Of a stretch of 64,000 nt of DNA, positions 59,704 to 64,000 are shown piece by piece. Position 1 is the stretch's first letter, and every line of letters starts with the position of its first letter. The translations under genes and the position numbers were made by a program. Origin of the DNA: Bacteroidales bacterium (GTDB taxonomy: Bacteria; Bacteroidota; Bacteroidia; Bacteroidales; Muribaculaceae); contig SFGS01000003.1 of NCBI GenBank assembly GCA_004557565.1, positions 6,984 to 70,983 of the forward strand, read 5' to 3'. The notes beneath the pieces are model-generated. The model was not told where the DNA came from. It was given only the letters and a program-made list of their open reading frames with translations, and searched no databases.

Positions 59704-61866
59704 ATGGGATTTTTTAATGGTATTAAGCGAGCGTTCGGATTCTCCGACAATGGGGACGAACACGATGATGAACTCGATGGAATTGATGGTCGTGCGGCTC
59801 GCCCACCCTATGTCAATCCGTTTCGAAACGATACATCGCCAGCCGAACGCCACGACGCCGAACCTGCCGTGGAGCGTGTGGAACCTGCACGCAAGCAGGC
59901 GCAGCCTTCGCCTTCAGCCAGCGCAGAGGTGGAGGAGGGCATCGTGCCGCGCAGTAAGCACGAGGCTGTGAAAAAGGCGCAGCAGCAGGCGGCGCAGGAA
60001 AAGGTGCAGCAGGCTGTTAGCGAGGCGGCTTCGGCTGGCTCCGCCAAGGTGCCAAGCGCACTGATCGACGACATCGCCTCGGTGCTGTCGGCGCACTTGG
60101 GCAATATGCCTGCCACAGCAGCCACCAACGATTCGCCGTTGCGTGAACGCCTGAAAGACAGCGAGAACCAGCGCCGTGCGCTACAATCGCGCTACAACAC
60201 CCTCACCGAGCGTGTCGCTTCGCTTGAAGGCGACATTGAGCACCTTGAGGTGGAGAAGAAAGCGCTTCAAAACAAGTTGAAGGTGGCGCAAGTGCAGTCG
60301 GGTGCTGTTGGCGACTCGTCGGTGGAGGCACAAGTGGAGAACATCGCCACCGAATACAAGGAGAAAATGGAGGTGACCAACGCACTTCTCAACGAAATTC
60401 GCTCCGAGGCGGCTCGCAAGACGCAAGAGGTGGAGGAGTTGCGCCAAAAGTTGGACGAGGCGCAAACTGCCAGCACCGTGGGCGCGAAAGAATTGGCAGA
60501 ACTGAAGGAACAGGTGGCGGCACTGGAGAAGCAAACCGCTGAGCAAGAGGCGAAAATCGCTGCCGATGCTAAAGCCCACGCCGATGCCATTGCTGAAAAA
60601 GATGCCCTGATAGCGTCGATGAAGGACGAGGCCTCGGCTTCGGCATCTGCCAAAGAAAAGGAGATGATGGCTGAAATGGAGGATATGTTGAAGGATGTGG
60701 AAGACTTCAAGCAGAAGAAAATCGACGAAATGGAAGCCCTCAAGCAGAGTGTGGCAGAGGCAAACAAGGCTGCCGACGAGGCGAAGGAGCAACTCCTGCT
60801 GGCTCAAAACGAGAAAACCAAACTCACCAAGCAGGTGGCTGACCTCAATCGGCGTATGGCCGACACGGTGGAGCGTCACAACCGCCGCGATGTGAATGTG
60901 GCCAACCAAATCGACCATTTGAAGGAAAAACTCAAGGAGTCGGAGAGAAATCTCGCCGAGCGCATCGAGGCTTTGGGCAAATCGGAAGATGTGGTTGCCG
61001 CGCTCACCAAGGAGCGTGATTCGTTGGCGTTGGAAAGTCAGAACACAGCTAAAGACTACGAACTCCTGCGCAAAGAATACGAGGGAGCGAAACTCGTACA
61101 CGAGGAAATTCGTGAAGAAAGCGAACTCGCCAAGAAGCAAATCGAGGAATTGAACCAAAATAAAGCATCGCTTGCCACTTCTGTGGAGGAAAAAGATGCG
61201 GAAATCGCAAGTTTGCTGCAAAAACTGAAAGATTCAGAGGCGGCGCAGGTTGAGGCGGAGAAAATGGCGCAACTTGAAAAGGATATGTCGGCTCTGGAGA
61301 AGGAAATGACGGCATTGAAGGCGGAAAACGCCCAGTTGCACCAGGCCAACAGTGTGCTTGAGCAAACCATCGACACCCTTTCGTCGCAGCAGCAGTCGCT
61401 CAACGACTTGGCTAACGAACTGATTCTCCAAGCCGAGGAACAGCCCGAAGAGGAGCAGTTGATAGAAGATTTAGAGCCTCCTGTGGCTGAGGAACCTTCG
61501 GTGGAAATGGAAAAGGCGGAAGACTCAGCCCCTGTTTCTGCCAATGATGACTTTGCTCCTGCCGATGATGTTGTGGCAGAGGTGGAGGAAGCGGCGGAAA
61601 CTCCAGTTGAGGAATTGCCCTTGGCTGATGATGAAGCACCGATGGAGGCAGAAACCGAGGCTGCGCCAGAGCCTGCCGAGGCCGAAAACGCTCCTGCCGA
61701 GGCTGCCACTTCCGATTTTGGTGAGGGAATCGATGATTTTCTCGACGATATCGACTGGCTTGTGCCATCGCCACCGTCGAATAAAAAGCCGCAGCCACCC
61801 GAACCAGAGCCCGAACCTGTGCCCGAAAGAAAAAAACCAGATAGCCGACAAATGTCGCTTTTCTAA
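59704..61866 (+). CDS. Long coiled-coil protein
   Basis: Protein of 720 residues. The N terminus MGFFNGIKRAFGFSD is followed by a disordered acidic/Pro segment, then about 450 residues of heptad-like coiled coil (about 135-585) rich in Glu, Lys, Ala and Leu. The tail is Glu/Ala/Pro-rich and ends with GIDDFLDDIDWLVPSPPSNK and RQMSLF. It may be labelled SMC-like, but no ATPase head is present. Cotranscribed with the receiver/PEP protein (12-base gap), so it might scaffold it. The C-terminal codons and terminator are duplicated at 63601. Confidence 0.85.
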   Translation: MGFFNGIKRAFGFSDNGDEHDDELDGIDGRAARPPYVNPFRNDTSPAERHDAEPAVERVEPARKQAQPSPSASAEVEEGIVPRSKHEAVKKAQQQAAQEKVQQAVSEAASAGSAKVPSALIDDIASVLSAHLGNMPATAATNDSPLRERLKDSENQRRALQSRYNTLTERVASLEGDIEHLEVEKKALQNKLKVAQVQSGAVGDSSVEAQVENIATEYKEKMEVTNALLNEIRSEAARKTQEVEELRQKLDEAQTASTVGAKELAELKEQVAALEKQTAEQEAKIAADAKAHADAIAEKDALIASMKDEASASASAKEKEMMAEMEDMLKDVEDFKQKKIDEMEALKQSVAEANKAADEAKEQLLLAQNEKTKLTKQVADLNRRMADTVERHNRRDVNVANQIDHLKEKLKESERNLAERIEALGKSEDVVAALTKERDSLALESQNTAKDYELLRKEYEGAKLVHEEIREESELAKKQIEELNQNKASLATSVEEKDAEIASLLQKLKDSEAAQVEAEKMAQLEKDMSALEKEMTALKAENAQLHQANSVLEQTIDTLSSQQQSLNDLANELILQAEEQPEEEQLIEDLEPPVAEEPSVEMEKAEDSAPVSANDDFAPADDVVAEVEEAAETPVEELPLADDEAPMEAETEAAPEPAEAENAPAEAATSDFGEGIDDFLDDIDWLVPSPPSNKKPQPPEPEPEPVPERKKPDSRQMSLF

Positions 61867-62021
61867 CTTTTTTTCGTGGTGCTGTCTCGGAATTGTCGCA
61901 AGGCTGTTGTGGAATTGTTGCGGAATTGTTGCGAGGCTGAAATTTTTATCAAAAATTCGTTTTCTATATAATATAATGTGTGGGTCGTGGGACGGCTCGC
62001 ACATTGCTTTTTTTGTGCGGT
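61841..62021 (+). repeat. Left copy of the direct repeat flanking the HNH cassette
   Basis: Starts inside the last codons of the coiled-coil gene (ATAGCCGACAAATGTCGC then TTTTCT) and ends after the terminator at 62006-62021. The right copy is 63601-63747. The part 61938-62021 is nearly identical between copies; about 30 bases in the middle differ or are absent in the right copy. Confidence 0.9.
61975..62016 (+). terminator. Terminator of the coiled-coil gene
   Basis: AATGTGTGGGT and GCTCGCACATT pair over 11 positions (wobbles allowed), followed by GCTTTTTTTTG. Confidence 0.75.
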
Positions 62022-62094
62022 GGATAATAGCAGGACCTCTTGACTTCGGCACTCAAAAAACAGATTTTGTAACTAATCGAAAAACAATATTATG

Positions 62095-62182
62095 TATCTT
62101 TGTGCTGCCCGATTTTGTGTGACATGATGGCGAAGTCGGGAAAAAAAGAGCAATTACATTTCGTAAATTTTCACTACTTTTG
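62095..62182 (+). promoter_or_regulatory. Two candidate promoter elements before the HNH cassette
   Basis: TATCTTTG at 62095-62102 and TACTTTTG at 62175-62182. Either could drive the small upstream reading frame and the HNH gene. Confidence 0.45.
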
Positions 62183-62245
62183 CAGAATAGGTTTTTCCAA
62201 GTCGTAAATTTTGGAAAAATATCAAATCAGATTACGGATTTACAG

Positions 62246-62332
62246 ATGACTAAAATAAAGAAATATACTTTTGACGCAGAGGAGAGTGTTGCGGATATGG
62301 TGAACGATTGCCAACCCCCCCAATGTTCATAA
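62246..62332 (+). CDS. Short reading frame upstream of the HNH gene
   Basis: 28 codons, beginning MTKIKKYTFDAEESVADMVN and ending DCQPPQCS, 24 bases before the HNH start. It contains a run of seven C (62314-62320 area) just before its stop; a length change of that run would extend it into or next to the HNH gene. It has no recognised relatives by eye. It may be a leader peptide, a small partner protein, or chance. Confidence 0.35.
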   Translation: MTKIKKYTFDAEESVADMVNDCQPPQCS

Positions 62333-62356
62333 TGCTAAGTTATGTAAACAAAGAAG

Positions 62357-63094
62357 ATGTCAAACTTAGAGAAATACATTGATTTACAAGCAGACTTCTA
62401 TCACTATATGGTAAAATTTGCTGGAATTGCCAAGAAAACGAGTGGTGATTATGTGACAAGGATGAAGTTCTTGGCGCACGACTATTCTTTAGATGAAACA
62501 CTAACAAAGGAGAAGGTTGAAGAAATCTTGCGCCAAGAAGAGTTGAAGCGTCAAAGGCGAACTGTTTACACCAGCAAGAAAAGTCTTTCGGATTTTAGAG
62601 CGGGTTTAAACAAATTCCTTGCTTTCATCAACTCTGATTACCACAAGCGAATAGCTGATTCCATAGTGTCAGAAATTAATGCGGTGGAAAATGACAATAC
62701 GATTAAGGCAACCGAAAAAGAGTCTATAGTGGAATCTCGAATAGGGCAAGGTGTGTTCAGAAAAGGGTTGATTGATTATTGGCATGGATGTGCTATCACC
62801 CAATGTCCTTTGACATGGATGCTCATAGCGTCTCACATAAAACCTTGGAGAGATTCTGACAACCAAGAACGGCTGGACGATTATAATGGTTTGCTTCTGT
62901 TGCCCAATTATGATAAATTATTTGACTTGGGTTACATTTCTTTCGACCAAAAAGGAAAAATTATGTATTCTCGGTTATTGGATAAATTTGACAGAGATAC
63001 TATTGGACTTACTAATGACTTGCATTTAGTAAAGTTTGAGGAGCAACATCTGAAATATCTCAAATACCACAATGAAAATTGCTTTTTGTTGTAA
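62357..63094 (+). CDS. HNH endonuclease (HNH_2 type)
   Basis: Predicted restriction-like nuclease, 245 residues. The N-terminal half is helical and charged, with the motif KSLSDFRAGLNKFLAFINS at about 75-93. The C-terminal HNH_2 domain contains GCAITQCPLTWMLIASHIKPW (His catalytic, about 148-168), DDYNGLLLLPNYDKLFDLGY and ISFDQKGKIMYS. Such proteins occur as solitary restriction enzymes or defence nucleases; no methyltransferase is adjacent. AT-rich and flanked by direct repeats, so probably acquired. Confidence 0.88.
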   Translation: MSNLEKYIDLQADFYHYMVKFAGIAKKTSGDYVTRMKFLAHDYSLDETLTKEKVEEILRQEELKRQRRTVYTSKKSLSDFRAGLNKFLAFINSDYHKRIADSIVSEINAVENDNTIKATEKESIVESRIGQGVFRKGLIDYWHGCAITQCPLTWMLIASHIKPWRDSDNQERLDDYNGLLLLPNYDKLFDLGYISFDQKGKIMYSRLLDKFDRDTIGLTNDLHLVKFEEQHLKYLKYHNENCFLL

Positions 63095-63301
63095 TCATCC
63101 TATTGGTCTATGTTGGGCTTTGGGAGAAAGTAGTTGCAATAAAGTGAGGTCTGTCATTTGGACATCGTGTTTGATTTTGTTCACTATTTGTTTGTCATAT
63201 TCTGAAAAATCCTCAGTTTTTTCTAATGCATTTGCGAGAATTTCTTCTGCCAGTCGTAGTTGGTTGCAAAACCATCTGATGTCGTTTGATACTTTTTCCA
63301 T
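63095..63301 (-). CDS. Small helical protein, convergent with the HNH gene
   Basis: 68 residues starting MEKVSNDIRWFCNQLRLAEE and continuing in an all-helical pattern to DKQIVNKIKHDVQMTDLTLL. Its stop codon is immediately next to that of the HNH gene, on the opposite strand. No family is recognised. A longer reading frame to 63400 exists, but the start at 63301 fits the protein-like part. It might belong functionally to the nuclease cassette, which I cannot show. Confidence 0.5.
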   Translation of the reverse strand: MEKVSNDIRWFCNQLRLAEEILANALEKTEDFSEYDKQIVNKIKHDVQMTDLTLLQLLSPKAQHRPIG

Positions 63302-63488
63302 TTTTCTATCATTTTTGTTATATGACGCGAAAATATGAAAGAAAGCGGAAAATAAAAAACTTTTTTGCTTTTCTTGTGTTTTTCGCGCATTCGTAAACAA
63401 GTTATTATCGTTTGGGATAAGAGGGCATCAACTTGTTCCAGGATTGAAAAATTTCTCCAAAAGGAGTGAGTTTCTCTGATTTTGTCTG

Positions 63489-63496
63489 TATCTTTG
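63489..63496 (+). promoter_or_regulatory. Promoter-like element before the right repeat
   Basis: TATCTTTG. It is followed only by a 7-codon frame (MAKFEMD, 63559) that stops before the right repeat, which suggests a truncated gene start. Confidence 0.35.
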
Positions 63497-63600
63497 CCTT
63501 GCTTGTTGAAGATTTGTTTGATTTTTATAGTAATACTAAGTTAGGTGAATCTTCTGATATGGCAAAATTTGAAATGGATTAAAAATGAATCAAAATTAAA

Positions 63601-63747
63601 ATAGGCGACAAATGTCGCTTTTCTGATTTTTTTCGCAGAAAAGAAGTGGAGTTTAATTGAATCTGAAATTTTTATCAAAAATTCGTTTTCTATATTATAT
63701 AATGTGTGGGTCGCGGGGTGGCTCGCACATTGCTTTTTTGGTGCGGT
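63601..63747 (+). repeat. Right copy of the direct repeat flanking the HNH cassette
   Basis: Begins ATAGGCGACAAATGTCGC then TTTTCT, keeping codons for RRQMSLF and a stop as in the coiled-coil gene, and includes the same hairpin (63701-63731) followed by GCTTTTTTG. GCGACA/TGTCGC forms a small palindrome at its start. Confidence 0.9.
63701..63741 (+). terminator. Duplicated terminator in the right repeat
   Basis: AATGTGTGGGT and GCTCGCACATT as at 61975, followed by GCTTTTTT. Confidence 0.7.
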
Positions 63748-63841
63748 TTTGGTGTGTGAAAAAGTTTTTTGTGTAAGTGGTTGGGCGCCAGCTGTGTGTG
63801 AAAATCTGTGAAAATTTGTTTGAATTTTTCCTGTGAAATAT

Positions 63842-63872
63842 TTTGTCAGTTCTGCAAATAGCAGTACCTTTG
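63842..63872 (+). promoter_or_regulatory. Promoter near the right edge
   Basis: TTTG, 19 bases, then TACCTTTG (63865-63872). A GCTCC-GAC-GGAGC hairpin lies downstream at about 63906-63918. No gene starts inside the window. Confidence 0.65.
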
Positions 63873-63955
63873 CAACCGCAAAAGGGAAAACGACCCTGGC
63901 CGACGCTCCGACGGAGCCCACCGCTGAAAAAAGTTTTCAAAAAAATGCTTGAAAA

Positions 63956-63987
63956 TTTGCACAGTTCAAAAAATGGTCGTAACTTTG
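63956..63987 (+). promoter_or_regulatory. Second promoter at the right edge
   Basis: TTTG, 20 bases, then TAACTTTG (63980-63987): near-perfect consensus spacing. It should drive a gene or RNA that begins just beyond the window. Confidence 0.7.
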
Positions 63988-64000
63988 CATCGCTTTTGGC

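Noticed and set aside
59704..61866. SMC chromosome segregation protein
   Set aside because: Only coiled coil is present; there is no Walker A, signature or Walker B head.
61975..62016. Duplicated hairpins as ends of an insertion sequence
   Set aside because: The repeats are direct rather than inverted and contain a terminator and gene 3' codons; no transposase lies between them.

Overview
The window reads as one contig of a Bacteroidales chromosome. The signs are a SusC/SusD pair, DUF2723 and DUF4230 proteins, a WbqC-like protein, the gene order DUF177-rpmF-fabH-era-der, and the near absence of Shine-Dalgarno sequences. Many genes are preceded by the Bacteroidetes promoter form TTG/TTTG, 19-23 bases, then TAnnTTTG. 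I cannot name the genus; a Muribaculaceae or Prevotellaceae member is plausible. No rRNA or tRNA gene is visible.

Layout. 1-5500: signal peptidase I, WbqC-like protein, SBF-type transporter, SF1 helicase. 6181-11251: a SusC/SusD nutrient uptake pair with its own terminator. 11659-18044: an AAA+/nuclease gene, a PIG-L deacetylase, a zinc alcohol dehydrogenase, MmcQ, the coupled rnpA-yidD-tatD set, a lipoprotein and mscL. 18337-21232: gapA, then a Fur/PerR-type regulator with two rubrerythrins (a peroxide-defence operon). 21450-31251: GH3 enzyme, a small repeat protein, an ATPase/TOPRIM-like two-gene module that may be anti-phage, DUF2723 protein, polysaccharide deacetylase, queG. 31271-39762: a second AAA+/nuclease gene, outer membrane protein, tandem DUF4230 genes, DUF177-rpmF-fabH, era and der. 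39988-47801: a candidate small RNA, a Zn/Cd-type P-ATPase, polA, polyprenyl synthase, glycerophosphodiesterase. 47994-50416: a type II restriction-modification system. 50827-56233: topA, a third AAA+/nuclease gene, and an Rhs toxin-tip remnant with a possible immunity gene. 56698-64000: a receiver/PEP-synthase-like protein, a coiled-coil protein, and an HNH nuclease cassette flanked by direct repeats.

The housekeeping backbone is interrupted at gene 3' ends by small cassettes with defence or selfish character. The most striking pattern is that all three AAA+ ATPase/PD-(D/E)XK genes (11659-12990, 31271-32686, 53597-54721) lie on the minus strand, converge on the 3' end of a plus-strand gene, and are each preceded by a private tandem repeat array with an exact period (33, 52 and 32 bp). 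The arrays have unrelated sequences. The intergenic DNA is also rich in repeats: palindromes with the fixed centre GCTATAGC, REP-like hairpins with a GTAG foot, and a mosaic family built from the words CACAGATCTCAC / AGATTCAACGAG / AATTTGTG.
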